Below, one piece after another: positions 17,242 to 27,500 of a stretch of 64,000 nt of DNA (position 1 is its first letter; every line of letters begins with the position of its first letter). The translations under genes and the position numbers were made by a program. The stretch comes from Janthinobacterium sp. 64 (GTDB lineage Bacteria; Pseudomonadota; Gammaproteobacteria; Burkholderiales; Burkholderiaceae_D): contig NZ_PHUG01000001.1 in the NCBI RefSeq assembly GCF_002813325.1, positions 1,426,001 through 1,490,000 on the forward strand, given 5' to 3'. The notes beneath the pieces were generated by a model. The model was not told the DNA's origin. It did not search any database and was given only the letters and a program-made list of their open reading frames with translations.

Positions 17242-18099
17242 ATGACTCCACAAATCCAAGCTTTCTTCGACCCCGCCACCGCCACCGTCACCTATGTTGT
17301 CTACGAGGCCGATGGCCGTGACTGCGCCATCATCGATTCCGTGCTCGACTACGATCCGAAGGCGGGCCGCACCTCGACCGCCTCGGCCGACAAGGTGATC
17401 GCCTTCGTGCGCGAACACGGCTTGCAGTGCCGCTGGCTGCTGGAAACCCACGCGCATGCCGACCACTTGTCCGCCGCGCCCTACCTGCAGCAGCAGCTGG
17501 GCGGCGACGTGGCCATCGGCGCCGCCATCCAGACGGTGCAGCAGGCGTTCGCGGCCGTCTACCATCAGGACGGCGCCAGGGCCGACGGCTCGCAGTTCGA
17601 CCAGCTGTTCGCGCCCGACCAGGTGTTTCATATTGGCAAGCTGGAAGTGCGCGCCCTGCACGTGCCCGGCCATACGCCGGCCGACCTGGCTTACCAGATC
17701 GGCGACGCCGTTTTCGTCGGCGACACCCTGTTCATGCCGGACGTGGGCTCGGCCCGCTGCGATTTCCCCGGCGGCTCCGCCTCCCTGCTGTACCGCTCCG
17801 TGCAGCGCCTGCTGGCGCTGCCGCCGCAAACGCGGCTGTTCATGTGCCACGACTACCCGCCCAACGGCCGCGCGCCGCGCTGGGAAGTGACGGTGGCCGA
17901 ACAACGGGCCAGCAATATCCACTTGCGCGACGGCATTACGGAAGTACAGTTCGTGGCCATGCGCACGGGACGCGACGCCACGCTCGACATGCCGACATTG
18001 ATCCTGCCCGCCATCCAGGTCAACATCAATGCGGGCAAGCTGCCCGAACCGGAAGACAACGGCGTGCGCTACCTCAAAATACCGCTGAACGCGATCTGA
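17242..18099 (+). CDS. MBL-fold metallo-hydrolase, ETHE1/persulfide-dioxygenase-like
   Basis: This 285-residue soluble protein has the metal motif THAHADH (about 69-75), a later ligand in VPGHTPADL and the Asp of VFVGDTLF, followed by HDYPPNG. The combination is typical of ETHE1-like or Blh-like sulfur metallo-beta-lactamases, which oxidise glutathione persulfide, usually with one iron. A glyoxalase II role is less likely because of the long C-terminal stretch. The start at 17242 is the first Met giving a normal N-terminus; the open frame extends upstream into AT-rich promoter sequence. No rhodanese or sulfur-transport gene is adjacent. A hairpin follows the stop. Confidence 0.82.
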   Translation: MTPQIQAFFDPATATVTYVVYEADGRDCAIIDSVLDYDPKAGRTSTASADKVIAFVREHGLQCRWLLETHAHADHLSAAPYLQQQLGGDVAIGAAIQTVQQAFAAVYHQDGARADGSQFDQLFAPDQVFHIGKLEVRALHVPGHTPADLAYQIGDAVFVGDTLFMPDVGSARCDFPGGSASLLYRSVQRLLALPPQTRLFMCHDYPPNGRAPRWEVTVAEQRASNIHLRDGITEVQFVAMRTGRDATLDMPTLILPAIQVNINAGKLPEPEDNGVRYLKIPLNAI

Positions 18100-18157
18100 T
18101 TGCCCTGGGCACTCCCCGCCCCTCGCACCTCCTTTCTTGATACCACGCAAGTTTCAC

Positions 18158-18192
18158 CCCGGGCAATCCGCATACAGTGCAGATTGCCCGGG
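18158..18192 (+). terminator. Hairpin after the metallo-hydrolase gene
   Basis: CCCGGGCAATC and its exact complement form an 11-bp stem with a 13-base loop, 58 bases beyond the stop. No T-run follows, so it may be a weak or Rho-assisted terminator, or an RNA-stabilising structure upstream of the lipase gene. Confidence 0.5.
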
Positions 18193-18240
18193 CTTGCTTG
18201 GGCGCCGCCTTTTCCTGCTTGACGCTGACGGAGCGCCCGC

Positions 18241-20370
18241 ATGTCGCCCGACCCTACGCTCGATACCAATTGCATGCTGCTCGCCGAAGCCGAAGGCACG
18301 ACCTTGTTCAGCCATGCGCTGCTCAAGGCCGTCACGCGCCTGCCGCGTCCCGGCATCATCATCTTTGTGCACGGCGTCAATTCCGACGGTGAATGGTATG
18401 AGCAGGCGGAACAAGGCCTGTGTGAAGGTCTGAATGCCCGCCTGAAACGCCGCGATGAGGACCTGGTAATCCCCGGCCCGGCCGCCGGGCAGATGAAGGC
18501 TGCGACATACGCGCGCGAATTGACGGATGACGGCTTCCTCAATCCCAAGCGCAATGCCACCACCTTCCTGCAAGCGGACGACGCCAATTCGCCCGTGATT
18601 CGCTTTCGCTGGGGCTACAAGGCCAACGGCGAGGAATTGCAGGCGTTTGGCGACGGCATCTATCTCAACGAAAAGAATTACTGGGGCGGCGGGCCGTTCG
18701 CCAACGGCTGCAGCGCCCTGCCTGACCTGTGGGGCCAGGGTTTGTCGGAAGAACTGTTCCTGTGGATGCATATCCAGCACATGAACCCGACGAATGACCG
18801 GCAAGTGTATGCCTGTCCGCCGCGCCCGTATTTTGTGTTCGCCGCGTGGCGCCTGGCGCGGCTCGTGCAATCGATCAGGGCGTGCCAGCACGACGCGCCC
18901 GTCACCATCGTCTGCCATAGCCAGGGCAATATGGTGGCCATGGCGGCCGCCTTTCTCGGCGAGACGCTGGGCGCTTCCGCCGTGGCCGACTGTTACGTAC
19001 TGTGCAACCCGCCCTACAGCCTGCTCGATAGCAATTTCACGGAAAACTGGATCAGCGGCCATTTGACGGATGAGCACGGCAACACGGGCCGGCAAAAGTA
19101 TGAGGCGCGCACGCAAACCTTGAAAGCGTTTTTCAACATCCTGCGCACCCGCTCGGCGATGCAGCAGGATGCCGCATTTGTCGACGAGTGCAGCGCCAAT
19201 CGCAAGCCTGAACGCAAGGACAGCTACACGGCCGCGTTCGACCGCGCAGACTACGGCTTGCAGGGCTCTACCTATGGCAGGGTCACCCTGTATTTCAATC
19301 CGCACGACCAGGTGATTTCCGCCACCCCCGTGCAAGGCATAGGCTGGCGCGGCATGTCGGCGCAGGAAATTGCCGATACGGCCGGCGACGGCGTCTTCAC
19401 GCAGCGCGTGTTTGCGCAAAACCACCTTGTCGGCCAGGAAAATGAAAAGGACTATGATATCTGGCAGCGCAATGGCCAGCCATTGAGGCCGGACAGCCTC
19501 GATTTCTGGCACCCGCGTTCACTTGTCGCCGAGTACTCGATCAAAAAGGGCATGCGGGCCAGCAAAGGCATCGGGCGCAAGATACTGACCTTTTTGTTCG
19601 CGCCCATCGCCATCGTGCTTTCCAAAGCAGCCGGCACGCGCATCAACGCCCTGCCGCCCAAGTCCTGGCGGCTGCCGATGAAGGCGCCCAGGCTGCCCGA
19701 GGCATTCCTGCCGCACTCGAAGCGCTTTGCCGACATCAGCGAACAATTTGACGAAGGCTGCGATCCCCCGGCCGACTCCCTGCACAAGGACCGCGCCGCC
19801 GAAGCCGATGGCGCGTATGCGCCCTACCGCTCCCAGGGCAAGGGAGATGCGCAAACCGAGGCGGCGCTGCGCTACGAACAGAACGCCATGCTGCGCATGC
19901 AGGCCAGGCGCGACGGCTTGGTCGAAAAAGGCAAGCCTGTGACGGCGGTGGACAAGCCGGAGGAGGCTAGCAAGGAATTCAATGCCTGGCGCAAGAACGA
20001 AATTCAGAACTACCTGGCTGCCAACATCGACACCCACGCCACCGATCACTCGACCATCATGACCAATTCCGAGCATGCGCAGAAGGCGCTGGCGTATGAC
20101 GTGGCGGTGGGCGTGTGCACGATCAGGCAGGAGGCGCTGCGCGAATTAAGGGTCGCGGCGGATTGGAGCCTGTTGAAAGGCTCATCTTTCGAGTCTGGAG
20201 AGTTCTTTGAATACTACGACAATGGGACATTTAAAAATGTATCTTTATTTACATGGGCAAATGACAAAGACAGCCCTGCCAGAAAACCAGAAAGCATCGT
20301 TGACGAGCGCCAGAATGCAAGGCCTGCCGACCCTTCCACCAACTTTGCGCTGAGGACTGACGGTGCGTAA
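18241..20370 (+). CDS. Type VI secretion lipase effector, Tle3-like
   Basis: This 709-residue protein is an alpha/beta hydrolase with an early IIIFVHGVNSDG segment (about 40) and a nucleophile elbow CHSQGN with Ser at residue 227; the acid is probably in FNPHDQV (about 360). Size, elbow and an extended charged C-terminal region match the Tle3 phospholipase effectors carried by VgrG proteins into rival cells or hosts. GGAG seven bases before the ATG supports the start. The next gene overlaps by 8 bases and encodes the Tla3-type partner. No vgrG, PAAR or structural T6SS gene is in view. The last 60 codons or so are AT-rich, unlike the rest. Confidence 0.8.
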   Translation: MSPDPTLDTNCMLLAEAEGTTLFSHALLKAVTRLPRPGIIIFVHGVNSDGEWYEQAEQGLCEGLNARLKRRDEDLVIPGPAAGQMKAATYARELTDDGFLNPKRNATTFLQADDANSPVIRFRWGYKANGEELQAFGDGIYLNEKNYWGGGPFANGCSALPDLWGQGLSEELFLWMHIQHMNPTNDRQVYACPPRPYFVFAAWRLARLVQSIRACQHDAPVTIVCHSQGNMVAMAAAFLGETLGASAVADCYVLCNPPYSLLDSNFTENWISGHLTDEHGNTGRQKYEARTQTLKAFFNILRTRSAMQQDAAFVDECSANRKPERKDSYTAAFDRADYGLQGSTYGRVTLYFNPHDQVISATPVQGIGWRGMSAQEIADTAGDGVFTQRVFAQNHLVGQENEKDYDIWQRNGQPLRPDSLDFWHPRSLVAEYSIKKGMRASKGIGRKILTFLFAPIAIVLSKAAGTRINALPPKSWRLPMKAPRLPEAFLPHSKRFADISEQFDEGCDPPADSLHKDRAAEADGAYAPYRSQGKGDAQTEAALRYEQNAMLRMQARRDGLVEKGKPVTAVDKPEEASKEFNAWRKNEIQNYLAANIDTHATDHSTIMTNSEHAQKALAYDVAVGVCTIRQEALRELRVAADWSLLKGSSFESGEFFEYYDNGTFKNVSLFTWANDKDSPARKPESIVDERQNARPADPSTNFALRTDGA

Positions 20371-21829
20371 ATTCATTGCCACGCCGCACCAGCGACTGGC
20401 CTGGGCGCTCGCCGCATCTTTCATAGTCATTTGCCTTGCGCTCTGGCTCAACTGGCCAAGCTATGCAGGTCACCAGACTATCCATTCACCTGGAGAACTC
20501 ATGAAACAGTTCCTTGCGCTGCCCATGCTCGCCGCTTTTTCCCTATTTGCGCTATTGACGGCCTGCGCCGTGCAGCCTGCGCAGAAGGAAGACGATCTCC
20601 CAACAATCACGGACCACGTTCCCTTCCGGGCACAAGTGGTGGGCCTGCAGTGGCTCAATCCGCTGCAGCGGCTCGACTATCCGACCGAATGGCAGCTGCT
20701 ATGGACGTTAGGATTGGCCAAGCCCAACGAAAATGACGATATGGTCAGGACGGATCCCAGGGGGTTCAGCACCTTGCAGGCCGTCGCCCCCATTGCTCAC
20801 GATATCAATGGCAGGGAAACGTTCAAGGGTTATCACCATAAGTATCTGCGCGAGCTGATGAGCAATTTCCACGACATTTACTATTCCAGCCCCACCTACT
20901 TCTACCACGTCTATCCCAAGGATAAAAAACAGAACTGGCGCGAACTGGCCGGCATACGCGTGGAGTATGCCCTGCCTGAAGGAAAATTCGATTTGGCAGA
21001 AGTACACCAATTCACACAACAAACCATCACCGACACCTTCAGCATAGGTAACATCCACTTCCCCACCCTCTGGACCCGCGCCACCCCACCCGACGTGCGC
21101 ATCAGCCTGGGCGGCAACAATGCGGGCTTCGTCTCCCTGCAAGCCGCGCTGGCCTATCTGGAAGCGCATCCACAGCAAACCGTATGGGTCATGAACCGGG
21201 ATGCGCCGAGCCGGCCGAAAACCATGCAGATCAATGAAAACCTGGTGCTGCTGGTGCTGGCCGGCCCCGATTATAAAACGGAGCGGGCGGCGCTGGCGTG
21301 GATAGGCTATCCGGCCACGAAAAACGTGGCCGATTTTGAACTGAGCAAGGACCAGCCGCCGCGCGCCGTGCAGGCCTGGCAGGCCGTACTTGCCGACGCG
21401 GCGCGCCAGGGCGGCAAGACGGAGACCGATATCGGCTACGTCATCCACGACGCCAGCCAGACCCTGCCCACCTCCTCCGACCGTCTGGGCCAGCTGGCGC
21501 ATGCGCTGACCCTGGAAGTGCCGGGCTTCGACTTCCTGCCGCAGACTTTCAATACACCGGCCCTGCTGGGCGAAATGGGCGCCGGCACGGCGCTGACCAA
21601 CGTGGCCCCGGCCATCGCCCATGCGAACCACGTCGGCAAACCCGTGCTGGTGGCGGGCACCAGCGATCCTGCCAGCGTCACGGGGGTGCTGGTGTCGCCG
21701 CCGGCCACGGTGCGGCCCATCAATCACAACAAGCCGTGGTTCCGCGCCCGCGGCGAAAACCATGCGTATCTGCCGTGGTGGGGCATCCGCCACGATGCGG
21801 CGGACGATCTGCAGGGCTACTCAGATTAA
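20363..21829 (+). CDS. Tla3-like (DUF2875) partner of the Tle3 lipase
   Basis: This protein overlaps the lipase stop by 8 bases and matches the lipase-adapter family found beside tle3 in Pseudomonas, where Tla3 helps load the lipase. Two starts compete. GTG at 20363 (488 residues, GAGG seven bases upstream) gives a first hydrophobic segment WALAASFIVICLALWL. ATG at 20501 (442 residues, GGAG five to six bases upstream) begins MKQFLALPML and has a lipobox LTAC about 20 residues in, as for a lipoprotein. The latter would place it in the periplasm, where an immunity protein would act. Role as adapter or immunity factor is open. Confidence 0.72.
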   Translation: MRKFIATPHQRLAWALAASFIVICLALWLNWPSYAGHQTIHSPGELMKQFLALPMLAAFSLFALLTACAVQPAQKEDDLPTITDHVPFRAQVVGLQWLNPLQRLDYPTEWQLLWTLGLAKPNENDDMVRTDPRGFSTLQAVAPIAHDINGRETFKGYHHKYLRELMSNFHDIYYSSPTYFYHVYPKDKKQNWRELAGIRVEYALPEGKFDLAEVHQFTQQTITDTFSIGNIHFPTLWTRATPPDVRISLGGNNAGFVSLQAALAYLEAHPQQTVWVMNRDAPSRPKTMQINENLVLLVLAGPDYKTERAALAWIGYPATKNVADFELSKDQPPRAVQAWQAVLADAARQGGKTETDIGYVIHDASQTLPTSSDRLGQLAHALTLEVPGFDFLPQTFNTPALLGEMGAGTALTNVAPAIAHANHVGKPVLVAGTSDPASVTGVLVSPPATVRPINHNKPWFRARGENHAYLPWWGIRHDAADDLQGYSD

Positions 21830-21951
21830 AGTCCGAAGGCACCGCTCCTCACATGGCGTCAAACGCAATAACACAATGCAAATGATGCGTCTTCCGCCAT
21901 GCCAGATCCCTCAGTACCATGTGGTGACCCTATTCGAGGATCCACCACGCC

Positions 21952-23409
21952 ATGCAAGCACCTTCAAAACCCAGTCCACCCGACCAGCAGGCCACAGAAG
22001 CCGGTAGCGCCATGCGCCCCGTGCGCGGCGCGCTTGCCAGCCTGTCCCTGGCGATGCTGCTGCCCGCGCTGGGTACCAGTATCGCCAACGTGGGCTTGCC
22101 CGACATGGCCAGGGCCCTGCACGCGCCGTTCCAGGATGTGCAATGGATCGTGCTGGCCTATCTGCTGGCCATCACCGCGCTGATCGTCAGCGTGGGCCGC
22201 CTTGGCGACATGGTCGGCCGGCGCCGCCTGCTGCTGGCCGGCATCGCGCTGTTTGCCGTCGCTTCCATCCTGTGCGCCCTGGCGCCCACCTTGTGGCTGC
22301 TGGTTGCCGCGCGCGCCCTGCAGGGCCTGGGCGCGTCCGTCATGATGGCGCTGACCATGGCCTTTGTCGGCAGCACCGTGCCCAAGGCCAGAACGGGCAG
22401 CGCCATGGGCCTGCTCGGCACCATGTCGGCCGTCGGCACCACGCTTGGCCCCGCGCTGGGCGGCCTGCTGATCGCGCACTTCGGCTGGCAAGCCATTTTC
22501 CTCGTCAACGTGCCGCTGGCCGGCGTGGCGCTGCTGATGGCCTGGCGCTTCCTGCCGGCCGACCAGCGCGGCGCCAACGCCAAGCGTCCCGTCTTCGACC
22601 ACCGCGGCACCGTGCTGCTGGCCCTGACCTTGTGCGCCTATGCGCTGGCGATGACCGTGGGCCGCGGCCATTTCGGCGCGCGCAACGTGGCGCTGCTGCT
22701 GGCCGCCTGCGTCGGCGCCATCCTGTTCGTCCGCGTCGAACTGAAGGCGCCGGCGCCGCTGATACGCCTGGCCATGCTGCGCGCGCCCGTGCTCAGCGCC
22801 GGCCTGGCGACCAGCATGCTGGTGTCGACTGTGATGATGTCCACCCTGGTGGTCGGCCCCTTCTACCTGGCGCGCGGCCTGGGCCTGGGCACGGCCGTCA
22901 CCGGCATGGTGCTGGCGGCCGGGCCGCTGGTGGTGGCGTTCTGCGGCGTGCCGTCCGGCTGGCTGGTGGACCGCTACGGCGCGCAGCGCATGGGCGGCGC
23001 GGGCCTGTGCGGCGCGGCCTTCGCCTGCCTGGCGCTGGCCCTGCTGCCCGCCAGCCTGGGCATTGCCGGCTACGTCGTCCCGATCATGCTGCTGACGGCC
23101 AGCTATGCGCTGTTCCAGGCAGCCAACAATACGGCCGTGATGGTCGATATCGCTGCCGAGCAGCGCGGCGTCATCTCCGGCATGCTCAATCTGTCGCGCA
23201 ATCTGGGCCTCGTCACGGGCGCCTCCGTGATGGGCGCCGTCTTCGCTGCCGGCACCAGCGATATCGCCAGTGCTCCGCCAGTCGCCATGATCGGCGGCAT
23301 GCACGCCACCTTTGCCGTCGCCAGCGCGCTGATACTCGCCGCGCTGGCCATTTTCGCGCTCGGCCGCGCCCTGGCCAAGCCACCCACGCCTTCCGGAGAC
23401 CCCGCATGA
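21952..23409 (+). CDS. MFS drug exporter, DHA2 (14-TM) type
   Basis: This 485-residue inner-membrane protein has the hydrophobic pattern of 14-TM drug:proton antiporters, with motif A GRLGDMVGRRRLLL (about 80) and motif C GTTLGPALGGLL (about 165). It probably exports toxic compounds across the inner membrane. Its stop overlaps the start of the adaptor gene (ATGA), so it is translationally coupled to the RND genes. The ribosome site is weak (GAGG about 12 bases away); an internal ATG at 22012 is an alternative. DHA2 pumps normally pair with EmrA-type adaptors, but the adaptor here is RND-type. Confidence 0.9.
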   Translation: MQAPSKPSPPDQQATEAGSAMRPVRGALASLSLAMLLPALGTSIANVGLPDMARALHAPFQDVQWIVLAYLLAITALIVSVGRLGDMVGRRRLLLAGIALFAVASILCALAPTLWLLVAARALQGLGASVMMALTMAFVGSTVPKARTGSAMGLLGTMSAVGTTLGPALGGLLIAHFGWQAIFLVNVPLAGVALLMAWRFLPADQRGANAKRPVFDHRGTVLLALTLCAYALAMTVGRGHFGARNVALLLAACVGAILFVRVELKAPAPLIRLAMLRAPVLSAGLATSMLVSTVMMSTLVVGPFYLARGLGLGTAVTGMVLAAGPLVVAFCGVPSGWLVDRYGAQRMGGAGLCGAAFACLALALLPASLGIAGYVVPIMLLTASYALFQAANNTAVMVDIAAEQRGVISGMLNLSRNLGLVTGASVMGAVFAAGTSDIASAPPVAMIGGMHATFAVASALILAALAIFALGRALAKPPTPSGDPA

Positions 23410-24548
23410 TGCGCCCCCGTCCGATCCCGTCCCTGCCCGTCCCGCTGTTACTGCTGCTTGCCCTGGCCTGCAACGCCACGTTATCCGGCTGCGGCCGTTC
23501 CCAGGCCGCGCCTGGCGGCCCGCCGCCCAAGCCCACCGTGTCCGTGGCGCTGCCCGAATCGTCGATGGTGCAGGCGACCCTCGACTACACGGGCCGCATC
23601 GAAGCGTCGCAGCGCGTGGAAGTGCGCTCGCGCGTCTCCGGCTATTTGCAGCAGATCGCCTTTCGCGACGGCCAGCAGGTCAAGGCCGGCGATGCGCTGT
23701 TCGTCATCGACCCGCGCCCCTTCGCCGCGGCGCGCGACCGTGCCCGGGCCAGCCTGGCCCAGGCCGATGCGCGCAGCAAGCTGGCCAAGGCCCAGTTCGA
23801 GCGCAGCAACCGGCTGCAGCAAACGGGCGCGGCCAGCACCGAGGAGCTGGAACGGGCGCGCGGCGAACTGGAAGGCGCGCAGGCAGCCGTCATGCTGAGC
23901 CAGGCGGAATTGCTCAGCGCCGAACTGGAACTGTCTTTTACCACCATGCGCGCGCCCATCGCCGGCACCGTGTCGGACCGCCGCGTCGATGTCGGCAACT
24001 ACGTGGCCGGCGGCGCGGCGCAAAGCGGCGTGCTGACCACCATCGTCGCGCACAGCCCCGTGCGCGCCATGGTCGACCTGTCGGAGGCGGATTTCCAGCG
24101 CCTGCGCCAGCAAAGCAAACTGCCATCGAAGGTGCAACTGGCATTCGACGGCGGCGGCCCCGCGCAGGATGCCAGCGTCGACTTTGTCGACAACGAAATC
24201 AGCGCCCGCTCGGGCACCGTGCGCCTGCGCGCCAGCCTGGCCAACGCTAACCGCGCCATCATGCCGGGCAGCTTTGCGCGCGTGCGCATCCCCGTCGGCG
24301 CGGCGCAGCAGCGCCTGCTGGTGCCCGACGCCGCCATCCTCAGCGACCAGAACACAAAAATGGTGTTCGTCGTGGACGCGGCGGGCAAGGTGGCGCCGCG
24401 CAAGCTGGAACTGGGCGGCCTGCGGGGCGACAAGCAGATCGTGCTGTCCGGCCTCGGACCGCACGAAAAAGTCATCGTCTCCGGCGCGGCCAAGGTGCGC
24501 CCGGGCGACCAGGTGCTGGTGGCCGCTGCGCGCGCCAACGGCGCATAA
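23406..24548 (+). CDS. RND efflux periplasmic adaptor (membrane-fusion lipoprotein)
   Basis: This 380-residue adaptor begins with a lipoprotein signal ending in LSGC (Cys about 29) and has a lipoyl half (VRSRVSGYLQQIAFRDGQQV), an alpha-helical hairpin (about 100-160) and the second lipoyl/beta-barrel half (TMRAPIAGTVSDRRVDVGNY). It links the inner-membrane pump with the outer-membrane channel in the periplasm, as AcrA/MexA do. GGAG seven bases before the ATG, plus the 4-base overlap with the MFS stop, fix the start. The open frame upstream is out of phase with the real MFS gene. The RND gene starts 9 bases downstream. Confidence 0.95.
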   Translation: MMRPRPIPSLPVPLLLLLALACNATLSGCGRSQAAPGGPPPKPTVSVALPESSMVQATLDYTGRIEASQRVEVRSRVSGYLQQIAFRDGQQVKAGDALFVIDPRPFAAARDRARASLAQADARSKLAKAQFERSNRLQQTGAASTEELERARGELEGAQAAVMLSQAELLSAELELSFTTMRAPIAGTVSDRRVDVGNYVAGGAAQSGVLTTIVAHSPVRAMVDLSEADFQRLRQQSKLPSKVQLAFDGGGPAQDASVDFVDNEISARSGTVRLRASLANANRAIMPGSFARVRIPVGAAQQRLLVPDAAILSDQNTKMVFVVDAAGKVAPRKLELGGLRGDKQIVLSGLGPHEKVIVSGAAKVRPGDQVLVAAARANGA

Positions 24549-24557
24549 GGAGAGAGC

Positions 24558-27500
24558 ATGCGTTTTTCCCGATTTTTCATCCGCCGTCCCGTGTTTGCCA
24601 TCGTGCTGTCGATCCTGATCACGCTGGTCGGTGCGGTGTCGGCCATGCGTCTGCCGATCTCGGAATTTCCCGAGATCGTGCCACCCACGGTGACCGTGAA
24701 GGCCAGCTACCCGGGCGCCTCGGCGCAGGAAATCGCCGATACCGTCGCCGCGCCGATCGAACAGGAGATCAACGGCGTCGACGGCATGCTCTACCTGTCC
24801 TCGCAATCGGTGGGCGACGGCAAGCTGACCATCAGCGTGGTGTTCAAGGCGGGCACCAACGTCGAACAGGCCCAGTCGCTGGTGCAGAACCGCGTGGCGG
24901 TGGCCGAAGCGCGCCTGCCCGATGCCGTGCGCCGGCTGGGCCTGGCCGTCAAGAAGGCATCGCCCGACCAGCTGATGGTGGTGCTGTTCGATTCGCCCAA
25001 AGGCACGCGCGACCAGCAATACATTTCCAACTTCATCGGCACGGCCATCAAGGACAAGCTGGCCCGCGTCGAAGGCGTGGGCGACATCTACACGCGCGGC
25101 GCGCGCGACTTCTCGATGCGCATCTGGCTCGACCCGGCGCGCGTGGCCTCGCTGGGATTGACGGCGCCGGAAGTGATCGCGGCCGTGCGGCAAGCCAATT
25201 CCCAGGTCGCCGCCGGCGTATTGAACCAGCCGCCCGGCGGCAGCGACGGCGCCTTCCAGGTACAGGTGCAGGCGCAAAGCCGCCTGCGCGACGTGGCCGA
25301 ATTCGAAGCCATCGTCGTGGCCGCCCATGCCGGCGGCGGCGTGGTGCGCCTGCGCGACGTGGCGCGCGTCGAGATGGGAGCACAGGATTACACGGAAAGC
25401 GGCTTCGTCGACAATCGCACGGCCATCGCGCTGAGCATCAGCCTGCTGCCCGGCTCGAACGCGCTGGCCACGGGCGAGCGCGTGCTGGACCTGCTGGCAA
25501 AAATGCAAGCCGACTTCCCGCAGGACATCGCCTACCACAGCTATTACAATCCGACTGAATTCATCCGCTCCTCGATCGACAAGGTGCGCGACACCATCTT
25601 CGAAGCGGCCCTGCTGGTGTGCCTGGCCATGCTGCTGTTCCTCGGCTCGTGGCGCGCCGCCATCATTCCCATCCTGGCCATTCCCGTGTCCCTCGTCGGC
25701 ACCTTCAGCGTGCTGGCCGCGATGGGCTATAGCCTCAATACCCTGTCGTTGTTCGGCCTGGTGCTGGCGATCGGCATCGTCGTCGATGACGCCATCGTGG
25801 TGGTGGAAAACGTCGAGCGGCACATGGAGGACGGCATGAGTCCCGTCGCCGCGGCGCAGCGCAGCATGGATGAAGTGGGCTTCGCCCTGGTCGCCATCGC
25901 GCTGGTGCTGGTGGCGGTCTTCGTGCCGACGGCCTTCATCGACGGCATCTCCGGCATGTTCTACCGCCAGTTCGCCGTCACCATCGCCGCCTCCACCGTG
26001 ATCTCGGCGCTGGTCTCGCTGACGCTGTCGCCGGCCCTGGCCGCGCTGCTGCTCAAGCCGCAGCACGATGCCAACAGCCTGGGCGCGCGCTGGATGCGCA
26101 TTTTCAACCGCGGCTTTTCCCGCCTGACGGGCGGCTACGTGCGGCTGACGGGGCGCATCCTCTCGCGGCGCTGGCTGATGCTGCCCGTGTACCTGCTGCT
26201 GGCGGGCCTGACCCTGTGGCGCCTGGACGCGACGCCGCGCGGTTTCGTGCCGCAGCTGGACCGCGGCTACGCCATCGTCTCGATCCAGCTGCCGGCCGGT
26301 TCGACCCTGGCGCGCACCAGCGAAGTGGTGCAGGATGCCACGGCCCGGCTGATGAGCCATCCCGGCGTGGCCCACACGGCCGCCTTCGTCGGCACCGATG
26401 GCGCCACGTTTACGTCGGCGCCCAACACGGCCGTCATCTTCACCATGTTCAAGGACTTCGGCGCGCGCGCCAGCGATGGCCTGGATGGCCCGGCCATGCT
26501 GGGCGCCATGCGCGCCAGGCTGGCGCCCATCAGCGCGGCGCGCGTGATGGTGATACCGCCGCCTTCCGTGCGCGGCATCGGCACGGGTGGCGGCTTCAAG
26601 CTGATGCTGCGCGACACGGGCGGCCATGGACCGCAAGCCTTGCAGGCGGCCGCGCGCGCCATCGTCGAGGAAGCGGGCAAGCTGCCCTCGGTGACGGGCG
26701 CCTTCACGCCGTTCAACGCCATGAGCCCGCAGATCAAAGTTGAACTGGACCGTACCAAGGCCGAATACCTGGGCGTGCCGCTGCTGCGCCTCAACGAAAC
26801 ACTGCAAAGCTACATGGCGCCCGTGTTCGTCAACGACATGAACCTGATGGGCCGGGTGTGGCGCGTCACCGCCCAGGCGGACGCGCCCTACCGGCGCGGC
26901 GTGGCCGACCTGGCAGCCCTGAAGACGCGCGCCGCCAACGGCGACATGGTCCCGCTGGGCAGCGTGGCCGCCTTCAGCGAAGGCACGGCGCCATTCCGCG
27001 TGCCGCGCTACAACCTGTATCCCGCGGCCGAAATCCAGGGCAGCACCAGGCCTGGCTACTCGACGGGGCAAACCATCGCCGCGATGGAAGAACTGCTCAA
27101 GGCGCGCCTGCCGGACGGCTTCGACTACGAGTGGACGGAACTGGCGCTGCAGGAAAAACACGCGGGCGGCAGCACCGGCATGGTGCTGGGCCTGGCCGTG
27201 CTGCTCGTGTATCTGCTGCTGGCGGCCCTGTTTGAAAGCTGGCTGCTGCCCCTGTCCGTCGTGCTGATCGTGCCCAGCTGCGTGCTGGCCACGCTGGTCG
27301 GCGTGTCGTGGCGCGGCCTGGACAACAACGTGCTGACGCAGATCAGCATCGTGGTGCTGATCGGCCTGGCGGCCAAGAATGCCATCCTGATCGTCGAATT
27401 CGCGCGCCAGGCGATGGCGGCCGGCGCCGATGCGCGCGAGGCGGCCATCGCCGCCGCCCGCACGCGCCTGCGGCCCATTCTCATGACGTCGCTGGCCTTT

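Noticed and set aside
22143..23405. Upstream extension of the efflux adaptor frame
   Set aside because: It is out of frame over the MFS gene; the lipoprotein signal starts at 23406.
23481..27161. Minus-strand open frame of over 1200 codons antisense to the efflux genes
   Set aside because: Very His/Arg/Gln-rich without recognisable domains; it is a shadow of the MFP and RND genes.
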